Assembly (NCBI GenBank): GCA_017471465.1
Contig: JAFUTI010000007.1
Coordinates: 1 to 64,000, forward strand
Origin: Prevotella sp.
GTDB lineage: Bacteria > Bacteroidota > Bacteroidia > Bacteroidales > Bacteroidaceae
Length of the DNA stretch: 64,000 nucleotides
Direction of reading: 5' to 3'
Below the pieces are notes generated by a model that made no database searches, was not told the DNA's origin, and worked only from the letters and a program-made list of their open reading frames with translations. Made by a program: the position numbers and the translations under genes. Shown here one piece after another: positions 24,916-33,371 of the stretch; positions within the stretch are counted from its first letter, which is position 1, and each line of letters opens with the position of its first letter.

Positions 24916-25782
24916 TTATCGGCGCCATCTGTTGTGTGACCATAGCCACAGTTCTGGCCGTTGGTACACTTGTTGTTGAAGCCGGTCGAAATAGGCATCG
25001 GTATAAGGCCAGTCATGGCTAGAGGATGCTTCAGCGGCTGTCATCCGTTCGGCAGTACAGGTGTAGTAACCTCGTTTGATGCGTTCTACACGACAATAGA
25101 ACACGTTCATGTCGTATTTCCTAATGAGTTGCTCGGTGCCTGTAAGAACCTTGGTCTTGATGCCCATAAAGCGATGGAAATGGCGGACATATTGCTCTTT
25201 TGGCAGTTGGTCGGCAATAGCGATAACTATACTTGCAGTCTGTTTCTGTTGCAGCTCTCCAATGGTTTTGGAAGTATCCTGCATACCAACGGGGGTGTTA
25301 CCGAATCTTGAACGACAGTCCTGCATCCAGCGGTTCAGACTGTCGTTATGTAATTTGCTGTAGATATACAGCGGACGTACCGCTTGATCAGGTGTCATAC
25401 TTCCAATCGCCCATTCCCATTGTCCATAGTGGGCAAAGTAGCACAGAACGGTCTTCTTTTCGCTTACACATACTTGCACGACCGTGTCGAGATTCTTCCA
25501 TTGGAATCGCCTCTGTAGCTCGTCGATACTCATACGACGCATACGGATGATTTCCACCAATAAGTCGCAGAGATGATGGTAGAAGGCCTTTTCCATTTTC
25601 AGTCGCTCTTCGTCGCTCTTTTCGGGAAAGGCTAGCGCCAGATTATTCTCCACCACCGTTCGCCGATAGCGTATGAGATAACGAGTCAGCGGATATAAAA
25701 GCCCGTCGGCTACCAAGTAAAGCATGCGTAGGGGGAGATACGACAGAGTATTGATAACGGCAACGGACAGGCTGTTTCTCAT
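24916..25782 (-). CDS. LpxL/HtrB-like lipid A-type acyltransferase, last gene of the RiPP operon
   Basis: About 288 residues from the Met at 25782; an upstream Met at 25815 would overlap the previous gene by 37 bp, whereas 25782 gives an ATGA overlap. The body fits the LpxL/LpxM family: N-terminal membrane helix, 'FAHYGQWEWAIG' with HX4E, 'YSKLHNDSLNRWMQDCRSRFG', 'IAIADQLPKEQYVRHFHRFMG' and C-terminal 'RPELWLWSHNRWRR'. The family moves acyl chains from ACP to lipid A precursors at the inner membrane. Translational coupling to the nucleotidyltransferase links it to the peptide cluster; acylation of the peptide or of a carrier is possible, ordinary lipid A work equally so. Confidence 0.85.
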   Translation of the reverse strand: MRNSLSVAVINTLSYLPLRMLYLVADGLLYPLTRYLIRYRRTVVENNLALAFPEKSDEERLKMEKAFYHHLCDLLVEIIRMRRMSIDELQRRFQWKNLDTVVQVCVSEKKTVLCYFAHYGQWEWAIGSMTPDQAVRPLYIYSKLHNDSLNRWMQDCRSRFGNTPVGMQDTSKTIGELQQKQTASIVIAIADQLPKEQYVRHFHRFMGIKTKVLTGTEQLIRKYDMNVFYCRVERIKRGYYTCTAERMTAAEASSSHDWPYTDAYFDRLQQQVYQRPELWLWSHNRWRR

Positions 25783-26774
25783 ATTGATTTGCGAGAAAGG
25801 GTTGTTACGGAACAATAAACAGACAAGAATACGAGGCTGGTGAGGCCAACTATGAGAATATTGAGAGGGTAGAACATCAGAACAGACAACGGCCTCTTAA
25901 TCTTATAGATGTTTGACAGCATACCTTTATCGGGGAATATCAGTCTCAGCCATGCTGAGAGGCGAGCTATGCGACGGTCAATAAAGACAAACTCCCAGTA
26001 GGCAGCGATAAGACGGTCGAAAGCATGGCGTGAAAAGGGACGGTCGAAATGACGGACAAATGAAAGGAAACGTTGCTCAGAGGCTGTAGGCTTCAAGGCC
26101 GCAAGTGCAGCCTGTCCTTGTTTTGGCAGTCCTTTACAGACATGACACAGGGCTGCTGCCATGACGCGTCTGAAACCATATAAAGTTGCCTTTTCGGTGA
26201 GTGTAATGTGCTGTGTGCCGTCTAGGGGAAGGAGGAGCACCATGAGGTCGCGCGTCCACTTACCGTCGCTGAAGAGGTGGAAGGCGGCGTGTTGAGCCAG
26301 GAAGAGCCAGCGGTCGGTCGCCTCCATGTGACCTTCGCGACAGCGTGTGAGGGCATCGGCATTGAAGGCTCCGATAGTCTTAGCAAAGAACTTCTTGGTG
26401 ACGAAGGCTGTGTGGATATCGACATTCACCTTCGTCATGCTGCATGACAGCAGCGACACCTTCTGCTTGGCTGCTAACACCTCGGGGCGCATCGAGAACG
26501 GGAACTCCAGTCGGTATTCCTCCTGGCAGAGCCGTTCCACCAGTCGGCGGCAGTCGGCCTCGCTGGTGCAGAGCAGGTCGATGTCGCGCACGAAGCGGTC
26601 GAGATGTTCGGCATAGACTGTCTGTAAGAGGTCGATGCCCTTGATGGGGATAATCTCTACGCCAACGGCTTTGGCCTCGTCCTTCAGCCAGTCGTAGTTG
26701 TTCAGGACGAGCAGCGTGCGAGCCAGGTCGTCGGCCTGTCTGTCGGTTTCGGTGGGCTTATTCTCGGTCTGCAT
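25779..26774 (-). CDS. NTP_transf_5-like nucleotidyltransferase
   Basis: A 331-residue protein of the uncharacterised nucleotidyltransferase family PF14907. The signature is 'IIPIKGIDLLQTVYAEHLDRFVRDIDLLC' (about 41-69), with the paired Asp of the polymerase-beta fold in RDIDLL and a third acidic residue in 'VNVDIHTAF' (about 115-123). Such proteins occur in lasso-peptide and other RiPP clusters with HPr-kinase-like and PqqD-like genes, where they may nucleotidylate the peptide or a partner. The C-terminal 25-30 residues are a hydrophobic helix. It overlaps both neighbours (4 and 17 bp). Substrate unknown. Confidence 0.75.
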   Translation of the reverse strand: MQTENKPTETDRQADDLARTLLVLNNYDWLKDEAKAVGVEIIPIKGIDLLQTVYAEHLDRFVRDIDLLCTSEADCRRLVERLCQEEYRLEFPFSMRPEVLAAKQKVSLLSCSMTKVNVDIHTAFVTKKFFAKTIGAFNADALTRCREGHMEATDRWLFLAQHAAFHLFSDGKWTRDLMVLLLPLDGTQHITLTEKATLYGFRRVMAAALCHVCKGLPKQGQAALAALKPTASEQRFLSFVRHFDRPFSRHAFDRLIAAYWEFVFIDRRIARLSAWLRLIFPDKGMLSNIYKIKRPLSVLMFYPLNILIVGLTSLVFLSVYCSVTTLSRKSI

Positions 26775-28263
26775 GTCTCTTGAGGTATCGTTTGGGTTTA
26801 TTCATCAGGGCATAGCGGCCTGAAGGGAACGTAACAATCTCGCAGCCATATTTCGATTGTGGGAGACGTCCGTCACGTTTCAGGGGCACAACGATGAAGT
26901 TCAGCTCGGGAGTGGTGTACTGCCACGGGGCCGTACGGTTTTCAGGACAGATGAACGATGACGTGAGATACAGCTCCTGATACAGACGCTTGGGCAGCAC
27001 CATGATAGAGTCTTTGCCGTAGTAGGCAGCTTCGGCGTCGAAGAGCGACCGCTGGTGGTTGATGAGCAGTGATGAGCCGAGGTAGTGCCTGTCTGTGCGG
27101 GTGTATTGGGGGATGTCGAAGAAAACGAGTCCGTCGCTGCGGTCGAGTTCGGTATAGAAGTCCTGCATGGCGCGGTAGTTGTTCCACGTGAGATGGACGA
27201 CCAACGCGTAGAGGGTCAGGAAGACGGCGCCTGCCACGATGCCGATACGGTCGGAAAGCGGGGGCAGTGCCTTGAACAGCAGGATGAGCGAGAACGACTC
27301 GATGCCAAAGAACGCCCGCGGTTCGGCCGTCTTGCCGACAAACATCAGGAACAGCATCTGGAAGAGAATGGCCGTCAGGAAGAACCAGTTGTCGCGGACA
27401 AAGTCTTTCAGACCCTCGCGGTTCTTGCGGAAGCGGACAAACAATGTCACGACGAGTATCCAGAAGATGCGCTGGCCAGCCAGAACATAGAGGATGCCGC
27501 CGCCCAGTCCCACGACAGCCGACATCAGGTCGAGACCGGCGATGGTGGCCCGTTCCTGCGTGCCTGGTGAGGCGACATAGAACAGGATGCCTGCCAGATA
27601 GGCGATGGTAGCCAGCCAGGGGACGATGTGCTGCTGCTGCCGGCGGTACAGACTGTAGGACAGTCCGATGACCAGTGCGGCGCCGATGCCAATAGAGAAA
27701 CTCTCCTGCCACGTGCCGACCACGAAGGCGAAGAGCGTCAGCCAGAGCGACGGCCACAGGCGGTTGCTGTCGCAGTGGCGATAGAGGGCATAGAGTAGGA
27801 CGAGGTTCAGGACGATGCCCCACAGGTAGTTGATGCTGCCCGTCTGCCAGAGGAACACCTCGCCGAAGGCCCTGAACAGTCCGAACATCAATGCCAGTGC
27901 CAGCAGGACCGTAGCCCAGCCGCGCTGACGTGAGAAGACCTGTATCAGATAAAGAAAGGCAACGAAGAACAGCGTGTTGAGCACGTCGAAGACGGGCTTG
28001 CAGCGCAGTGTCATCAGCAGCTGGTCGGTGCCTATTGTCAATACGCGTCCGTGCTGTGTTAGGTAATGGTAGTACTGCGACACCACCACGTCAGAAAAAG
28101 TCCTGACAGGCTTTGTCAGGTCAATGCCGTAGTCGCGGAATCCGAACGAGACGGGATAGTCGTCGGAGAACATACACGTCAGCGCGTTGAGCAGCCAGAA
28201 CATCAGACCGGCGGCAAGTAGCAGCCAGGTGTTGCGCCGTCGCAAGGACACGGGAATATTCAT
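26758..28263 (-). CDS. Polytopic membrane protein, DUF6056/glycosyltransferase-like
   Basis: A 501-residue integral membrane protein with about ten hydrophobic helices in residues 10-370 and a soluble C-terminal part (about 375-501). 'MFSDDYPVSFGFRDYG' in the first loop carries the acidic pair typical of GT-C-type glycosyltransferases, which also share 'WQTGSINYLWG' and 'VGTWQESFSIG'-like loops with DUF6056 proteins. If it is GT-C-like it would use a polyprenyl-phosphate sugar on the outer face of the membrane. It overlaps the radical SAM gene by 4 bp and the nucleotidyltransferase by 17 bp. Role in the peptide system unknown: glycosylation, immunity or export are all open. Confidence 0.6.
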   Translation of the reverse strand: MNIPVSLRRRNTWLLLAAGLMFWLLNALTCMFSDDYPVSFGFRDYGIDLTKPVRTFSDVVVSQYYHYLTQHGRVLTIGTDQLLMTLRCKPVFDVLNTLFFVAFLYLIQVFSRQRGWATVLLALALMFGLFRAFGEVFLWQTGSINYLWGIVLNLVLLYALYRHCDSNRLWPSLWLTLFAFVVGTWQESFSIGIGAALVIGLSYSLYRRQQQHIVPWLATIAYLAGILFYVASPGTQERATIAGLDLMSAVVGLGGGILYVLAGQRIFWILVVTLFVRFRKNREGLKDFVRDNWFFLTAILFQMLFLMFVGKTAEPRAFFGIESFSLILLFKALPPLSDRIGIVAGAVFLTLYALVVHLTWNNYRAMQDFYTELDRSDGLVFFDIPQYTRTDRHYLGSSLLINHQRSLFDAEAAYYGKDSIMVLPKRLYQELYLTSSFICPENRTAPWQYTTPELNFIVVPLKRDGRLPQSKYGCEIVTFPSGRYALMNKPKRYLKRHADRE

Positions 28264-29225
28264 TTGTCGACAATCTGTACGTTGTTGGCACCAATCATGT
28301 TCTTAGCCAGGCAGGCACCGTTACAGGCAATCGGATTGTTGAGCATACAGTCGGCACACTCAATGCGGTTGCCAAGCATACGATAGGGGCGGAAACGGTT
28401 CTCGAACCACGTGCGGCACTCGGGGTAGCTCTTGAACTCCGTATAGTGGCGCAGGCCGGCCGTCGCCAGTGGCAGACAGTACATCACCTCGCCTTCGGGC
28501 GTGATGTCAAGACGCGACTGGCAGCCCGAGGAAATCTTGGAGTTGTGACGCCACAGGTATCCCAACTGCTCGTCGGTAAAGCTGCAATAAGGCACGCCAC
28601 ATTCATACTTGATGCTGACGTCCATATACTCACCGGCTTTTACCAGGTCGACGACGCGCTGTGCCACGATGCCGTATTCGGTGTCCTTCAGTGCCATGTT
28701 CGACGAGGTGAGGGTAGGCAGCACGAATCCCACCTTAATATTACGGTCCAGGTCGAAGCGCTCTATCAGGTCGAGGGCCCATAGCTCGTTGGGCTCTTCA
28801 GGGATGATGTTGAATGTCAGTGATGCCCGTTTGCCTGCCGCTTTCAGGGCGTGTTCGATGTTGTCGCGCTGTGCCGGTGTCCATTTTGCCGGGTTGTTGA
28901 CATTGGCCACCCAGTAGATAGGCAGGAAGGATATCTTCTCGGCCAGTGATACCGCCTGTTTCGTAGCCATGTTGCTGAAGATGGTGATGTGGAGGTCGCG
29001 TTCCAGCAGGTAGTCGACGATCCATTCGATATCGGGATGCAGCGTCGGTTCGCCGCCCATGAGGTGTATGACGCGGTCGAAGGGCTCGCGCTCCAGCCAG
29101 TCGATGATACCGGTAAATGTCTCTCTGGTCATCGTCGAACGCTGTTTCTTAGGAGCCATCATATCCATGCCGAAGCAGTAGGGGCAATGGTAATTGCAGT
29201 AGTTTGTGAGCATTAAATTTGGCAT
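28260..29225 (-). CDS. Radical SAM protein with Cys-rich C-terminus (RiPP tailoring), copy B
   Basis: A 321-residue radical SAM enzyme. C10, C14 and C17 in 'NYCNYHCPYCF' bind the SAM cluster; 'LMGGEPTLHPDI' (about 55-66) is the GGE motif. C-terminal cysteines 'ECGVPYC', 'GCQSRLDITPEGEVMYC' and 'ECADCMLNNPIACNGAC' fit SPASM-like auxiliary cluster binding. It aligns along its length with the copy at 33372-34322 (identical cysteine spacing at the N-terminus, 'NIxxGxxLP', 'CGxxxC'), so the two are paralogues in the same operon. It probably installs a radical-based modification in the tyrosine-rich precursor. It overlaps the membrane protein gene by 4 bp. Confidence 0.85.
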   Translation of the reverse strand: MPNLMLTNYCNYHCPYCFGMDMMAPKKQRSTMTRETFTGIIDWLEREPFDRVIHLMGGEPTLHPDIEWIVDYLLERDLHITIFSNMATKQAVSLAEKISFLPIYWVANVNNPAKWTPAQRDNIEHALKAAGKRASLTFNIIPEEPNELWALDLIERFDLDRNIKVGFVLPTLTSSNMALKDTEYGIVAQRVVDLVKAGEYMDVSIKYECGVPYCSFTDEQLGYLWRHNSKISSGCQSRLDITPEGEVMYCLPLATAGLRHYTEFKSYPECRTWFENRFRPYRMLGNRIECADCMLNNPIACNGACLAKNMIGANNVQIVDK

Positions 29226-29239
29226 AGTCTTCTGTATTT

Positions 29240-30922
29240 TTAGGTTTTCTTTGTCTGTGAGGTGGTAATGAAGTCCTTGTCGTGCAACGTGTGTACAACG
29301 TCGGCCTCGCTGATGAGTATCGGGTCGTGGCTGACGGCAACGACCAGTATCTGCCGGGCAGCCTCTTTCAGTTGCTGTGTGATGAGCAGCGACGTGTCGG
29401 CGTCGATATTGCTGGTAATCTCGTCGACGATGAGCACCGCTGGGTGGCCGATGAGGGCACGGATGAAGGCCAGCCGCTGCTTCTCGCCTGACGACAGTTT
29501 GCGGGCCAGCAGCTCCATGGGGTTGGTCAAACTTTCCTCAGTAGGAAAGAGGTGCGACAGGTGGAGCACTTCCAGATAGTGCATGACGTCGGCCTTGTCG
29601 ACCGTCTGTCGACCCATGCTGAGATTGTCGTATAGGGAGCCGTCGAAGAAGAAAGGCTCCTGCTCGACGAGGGCGATGCCACTGGGGCCGTCCTCGGCGT
29701 CGTTGTCCTCGGCGATGCAGATATGTCCCTGTTGCTGGTGCAACAGTCCGAGCAGCAGGTTCAGCGTCGTCGTCTTGCCGGTGCCGCTGGGACCTGTGAT
29801 GACGTGCAGTCGTCCCTTGTCGAGCGCGAGGTTGGCATTGCTTAGTATCTTGTGGTCGGCACCGTCGGTGTTGTAGGCATACGACACGTTGTCGAAGGTG
29901 ATGCATGTCACACGGCCTACCTGTCGGGGTAATGGCTCTTTGCTGTCATCACCCTTGATGACCTTGAACAGTCGTCGGATGCTGCTCTCGGTGTTGGCCA
30001 GCTGCTGGTAGCCGCCGATGACCATCATGGCCTCGCCGCGGATGAACAGTACGGCAGTGGGGTAGGAGATGAGAATCCCCAGGTCGATGACGCCGTCGCT
30101 GGCAGGCATCAGTAGGATGATGGCTGCCGCCACACCGTAGGTAAGCATCTCGCCGACAACGGACTGGCAGTTGGCTATCAGGGCGAGCCGCCGCGAGGTG
30201 CTGCGAATAGTCTGAAAGACCTCCTGCATACGATTGACGGCGAAATCCAGCGTGCCGTAGACACGGAAGATGCGATAGCCGTTGACCCACTCAGCAAACA
30301 GCTGATAGAGTGTGCTGATGCGGTTGAAGAGTTCTTGGTGGATATGCTTGAGGCGGCTACGCAGGAACGTTACCGACAGCAGGACTGCTGCCGACAGGAA
30401 CAGTACGACGAAGAAGAACTGTGGCGAAAGCAGCACCAACAGGGCGCAGAAAGCCAGGATAGTACAGGTGGCGCGGATAAAGGAGCGGTAGACCATCGGT
30501 ATGAGGCTGCTGGCCATCGACGTCTCTTGTGTCAGACCGTTCGATGACTGTAGCCCCATGTGGTTGTTGATCTCACTGTAGGATTTTCTTCTAAGTGATG
30601 CGACGAAGGCCGTCCGCAGTCCGTACTCCACTTCTGCCATTGCGTAGGCCGTGAGGATGCGCGACAGTTTGGTCAGAACGATATACACTAGGAAGATAGC
30701 CAGCAGCAGGATGATGTTCTCGCGGGTGAGCAGAGCCTCGATATTGGTGACTTTCAGCCCGACGGCTCTTTGGAGCAGGTAGATGGCCGACGGCGGAAAC
30801 AGGCCGATGACGACCTCCAGGAGCATGGCAGTCGTCAGCCGAAGGTGCTGCCCCTTGGCGTTGTGCCACACCAAGCTCAGCACTTCCAGTTCGTCGTGTA
30901 GTTTACCGTGTCGTTTGCTCAT
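29240..30922 (-). CDS. ABC exporter, fused permease/ATPase
   Basis: 560 residues from Met 30922 (MSKRHGKLHDELEVL). An upstream Met at 30985 would overlap the radical SAM gene further and adds an unlikely Arg/Thr-rich start. Residues about 20-310 are a six-helix type-1 exporter domain; about 335-555 is the nucleotide-binding domain with Walker A GPSGTGKTT (about 379), signature LSSGEKQR (about 477) and Walker B VLIVDEITS (about 500). It has no N-terminal C39 peptidase, so leader removal must be done by another protein, most likely the B2-like protease of this operon. Expected to export the modified peptide. Overlaps the upstream gene by 20 bp. Confidence 0.9.
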   Translation of the reverse strand: MSKRHGKLHDELEVLSLVWHNAKGQHLRLTTAMLLEVVIGLFPPSAIYLLQRAVGLKVTNIEALLTRENIILLLAIFLVYIVLTKLSRILTAYAMAEVEYGLRTAFVASLRRKSYSEINNHMGLQSSNGLTQETSMASSLIPMVYRSFIRATCTILAFCALLVLLSPQFFFVVLFLSAAVLLSVTFLRSRLKHIHQELFNRISTLYQLFAEWVNGYRIFRVYGTLDFAVNRMQEVFQTIRSTSRRLALIANCQSVVGEMLTYGVAAAIILLMPASDGVIDLGILISYPTAVLFIRGEAMMVIGGYQQLANTESSIRRLFKVIKGDDSKEPLPRQVGRVTCITFDNVSYAYNTDGADHKILSNANLALDKGRLHVITGPSGTGKTTTLNLLLGLLHQQQGHICIAEDNDAEDGPSGIALVEQEPFFFDGSLYDNLSMGRQTVDKADVMHYLEVLHLSHLFPTEESLTNPMELLARKLSSGEKQRLAFIRALIGHPAVLIVDEITSNIDADTSLLITQQLKEAARQILVVAVSHDPILISEADVVHTLHDKDFITTSQTKKT

Positions 30923-31961
30923 CGATCGTGAAGTATTTGTTGTAGTTGGCAAAGTAGGTCTCCAGAGTGTTCGCCTTAGCCTCAAGGATGAATTTCCGTC
31001 GTACTGTTCTGGAGAAGATGGTCAGGCGGTCAATCAGACATGCCTCGCAGATGGTATTGCGGTAGGCGCGGCGGGTGGCTATGTGGCGGCGGAAGAGTCG
31101 GGCCTTCCTGTTGTTCATCAGTTGGCTGTAGGTGTGCTCCCACAGTGAGCCGACGATGCACTCGCCACGGTAGTCGCTGCTGCACATGCTGACCTCACCG
31201 GAAGCCAGAATGACGGGCAACTGCCAGATTTGACTGCACACAGCCCGCCGACGGCTCAGATGGCCGGCGATATCGCCCGTCTCGGGCAGGTGTGGCCATG
31301 GGAAGGCGCTGCTGAAGTGTATGTCCTTCAACTGTGGCAGGTGCCGGAATATCTCGGGCACAGACTTGTTAAGGGTTGCTACCGCCTGACTGTCGATGAT
31401 GCAGATGAGCGAGTAGTGCCGCTGGTGCGCCGCCATCAGCCGGTCTGCCTCTTCCAGTGATTTCCATACAGTCTCATAGCTGCCAGGAAAGCGCAGCCGC
31501 TCGTATGCCTGTTTGTCGTAGACCTCGGCCGAAAAGCACAGCTCCAGTTCGCTGTTACCAAGCTTGTCGAGCATCTTTTCCAGTACGTCGAGCCGCGAGC
31601 GGTAGGCATTGCTGAAGACGGTGAACTTGCTGACGCCTCTCTTGACGAGCAGGTCTACCATCAGTGGCAAGTCTTTGTTGAGCAGCGGCTCGCCATGAAG
31701 GTGGAGGAAGACGTGGCTGAAGGGAATGTCAATCTGGCGGAGCAACGGCCCGAAGCTGTCCTTGGCAAGAGTGTGCTTAGGGCGACAGTGACTGCTGTCA
31801 CGGCCGTTGGGACAGCATGTGCAGGCCAGCGTGCAGTGGTTGGTCAGTTCAATGGTGAGTGCACCGGCCAAGTCGGCACGTCTCATCGGCAGCATGAGTT
31901 TCGCCTTGAGCTTCACCCATCTGTTTCTGATGCGCTGCCTGAAGGACCGACCGTTTTTCAT
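30903..31961 (-). CDS. SPASM-domain radical SAM protein (RiPP tailoring)
   Basis: A 352-residue radical SAM enzyme distinct from the other two. The cluster motif CTLACTCC (C43, C47, C50) follows 'ALTIELTNHC'. 'FLHLHGEPLLNKDL' (about 85-98) is the SAM-binding GEP motif. The C-terminal part shows a SPASM pattern: 'CSQIWQLPVILASGEVSMCSSDYRGECIVGSLW' then 'CEACLID'. SPASM enzymes act on peptides, forming thioether or carbon-carbon links or epimerising residues. It ends 4 nt from the HPr-kinase-like gene's end of the operon and overlaps the ABC exporter by 20 bp. The likely substrate is the 47-residue precursor. Confidence 0.87.
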   Translation of the reverse strand: MKNGRSFRQRIRNRWVKLKAKLMLPMRRADLAGALTIELTNHCTLACTCCPNGRDSSHCRPKHTLAKDSFGPLLRQIDIPFSHVFLHLHGEPLLNKDLPLMVDLLVKRGVSKFTVFSNAYRSRLDVLEKMLDKLGNSELELCFSAEVYDKQAYERLRFPGSYETVWKSLEEADRLMAAHQRHYSLICIIDSQAVATLNKSVPEIFRHLPQLKDIHFSSAFPWPHLPETGDIAGHLSRRRAVCSQIWQLPVILASGEVSMCSSDYRGECIVGSLWEHTYSQLMNNRKARLFRRHIATRRAYRNTICEACLIDRLTIFSRTVRRKFILEAKANTLETYFANYNKYFTIDEQTTR

Positions 31962-31965
31962 GCTG

Positions 31966-32946
31966 TCATGCTTGTGTATCGAAGAAACTGTTGAGTACCT
32001 GCTTGTCCAGCAACTTCCTGTCGCCGAAGCAGAAAGTGTGGAGCCGGTAGTCCTGCATGATGCTGGTGCACAGCGACAGCCAGTCGTTGTGGTCGTATTG
32101 CAGGGCGATGTTGTTGGCAGAGGTTAAAAGGACGTCAAGCAGGCGTTCTTCGTTAGGGTTGACCTTGACGGCTGAAGGGCCGTTCTTGGTCTGTTCAATC
32201 TCGGCAATGGCCTGTAGCGGTGCACTGTCAATCTTCTCGCAGTTGTATCGCTTCAGGATGTCGACAAAGTCTTTGTCGGTCTTGCTGCTCTCAAAGAGCT
32301 TGGCATCGAACAGCAGCGAGGCTACCCGTGGCTGTCCGCCGTCCATATAGAGAAACACGATGTCGTCGCCAAGAAAGCCGGCCCCCTGTGCCACCAGGTC
32401 GGTGCAGAGTGTACTCTTGCCCTGGCCGCTACGTCCTGTGAAGACGATTGCCCGCCCGCGCCAGACAACGGCTGAGGCGTGCAGCGTGTAGCGGCGGTGG
32501 TAGGCCATGATGACATGGGTGAGCAGCATCACGATGGCATCGATGTTGGAGCGGATGCTGGCCGACGACAGCCGCTTGTGCTTGAGCACCATGTAGCAGG
32601 TGGTCTTGCCGGTAGCCAAGTCGTTGACAATACACTCACCGCCTCTTGACTCAAAGTACTCAGTAGAACCGTCGGCAGAGACGTATTTCCTGACGTCGCT
32701 GCCGTGGTCGCCCCTGTGTCCGACGGCATGGTAGTATCCCTTCCATACCAGGTGGGCATCGCAAGGAACGATGCGTTCGGTCGTTCCTACGATGATGACT
32801 TCGTGGCAGGGACTGTTGTCATCGGGCGTTTCGATGACGTGATGTTTGAAAAGCATCCTTAGGTGGCAGATGTCAATATCCTGATCTGATGTGAACCGGA
32901 TACTGACACCTGCTACCTTGATGCTTACAGAGAAGTTCTTCCCCAT
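31966..32946 (-). CDS. HPr-kinase/phosphorylase-like protein
   Basis: A 326-residue protein whose C-terminal half resembles the HprK catalytic domain: His165 in 'YTLHASAVVWRGRAIVF', P-loop GRSGQGKST (171-179) and 'GAGFLGDDIVFL' (about 189-200) with the acidic pair that replaces Walker B. The N-terminal 120 residues are a separate, beta-rich region. HprK-like proteins recur in RiPP clusters; in paeninodin-type lasso clusters such a kinase phosphorylates the peptide. Here the precursor core has 5 Thr/Ser besides its Tyr residues that could be targets. The gene starts 9 nt after the precursor stop. Whether it is catalytic or a partner of the nucleotidyltransferase is unknown. Confidence 0.8.
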   Translation of the reverse strand: MGKNFSVSIKVAGVSIRFTSDQDIDICHLRMLFKHHVIETPDDNSPCHEVIIVGTTERIVPCDAHLVWKGYYHAVGHRGDHGSDVRKYVSADGSTEYFESRGGECIVNDLATGKTTCYMVLKHKRLSSASIRSNIDAIVMLLTHVIMAYHRRYTLHASAVVWRGRAIVFTGRSGQGKSTLCTDLVAQGAGFLGDDIVFLYMDGGQPRVASLLFDAKLFESSKTDKDFVDILKRYNCEKIDSAPLQAIAEIEQTKNGPSAVKVNPNEERLLDVLLTSANNIALQYDHNDWLSLCTSIMQDYRLHTFCFGDRKLLDKQVLNSFFDTQA

Positions 32947-32955
32947 TATTGTCGC

Positions 32956-33099
32956 TTAGCGATAATAATAATAGGTGTAGTACAGCGTTACGGTGTACAA
33001 AGAATAGTACAGCGAGGTGTAGTACAGGCCGGAACCTTGCACCACATCCATGGAAGCATGCTTGTTGGTGGCAGGCTTCATGTAGGCTTTTCTTTCCAT
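32956..33099 (-). CDS. Tyrosine-rich RiPP precursor peptide (47 aa), previously uncalled
   Basis: A 47-codon frame from ATG at 33099 to TAA at 32956, between the PqqD-like gene (11 nt upstream) and the HPr-kinase-like gene (9 nt downstream). Residues 1-24 look like a leader: charged MERKAYMKP start, 'ASMDVVQ', then GSG at 22-24. Residues 25-47 are the presumed core with 11 Tyr of 23. It contains the quasi-repeats LYYT (25-28), LYYS (30-33), LYT (34-36), LYYT (39-42), then four Tyr (43-46) and a final Arg. The 'YMKP' start matches small Bacteroidota peptides. Position inside an operon of recognition, protease, three radical SAM and ABC genes makes it the substrate. Confidence 0.85.
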   Translation of the reverse strand: MERKAYMKPATNKHASMDVVQGSGLYYTSLYYSLYTVTLYYTYYYYR

Positions 33100-33110
33100 A
33101 CGCTACTTGA

Positions 33111-33362
33111 TTAAAGGATTAATAACTCTTGTTTCCACTCACTTATTTGTTCTTCTATGTCTTTCTTGATAGAGTCGGTGTCGTCGTTGTCGTATTCCTG
33201 ACTGATCAGGCCCGCAATCTCGTCGACGGTCTTCCCGTCGTTGATACCTCGCCAGATGAGGGAAGACACTTCGTTCATCGTGTAATACTCCCCACTGTCG
33301 ACTTTGACGGCGACAATCTTCTCGCCTAACGGCTTCCAGGTGACGTTCTTGCTGATTTCCAT
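33111..33362 (-). CDS. PqqD-like RiPP recognition protein
   Basis: An 83-residue PqqD family protein: 'VTWKPLGEKIVAVKVDSGEYYTMNEVSSLIW' (about 7-37) is the three-strand/helix start and 'GKTVDEIAGLISQEYDNDDTDSIKKDIEEQISEWKQELLIL' the helical end. PqqD-type domains (also lasso B1) bind the leader of a precursor peptide and hand it to the modifying enzymes. It lies directly before the precursor gene, 11 nt away, and 9 nt after radical SAM copy A. Length is typical for a stand-alone recognition element. It probably serves all three radical SAM proteins and the protease. Confidence 0.88.
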   Translation of the reverse strand: MEISKNVTWKPLGEKIVAVKVDSGEYYTMNEVSSLIWRGINDGKTVDEIAGLISQEYDNDDTDSIKKDIEEQISEWKQELLIL

Positions 33363-33371
33363 ATTGTGGTA

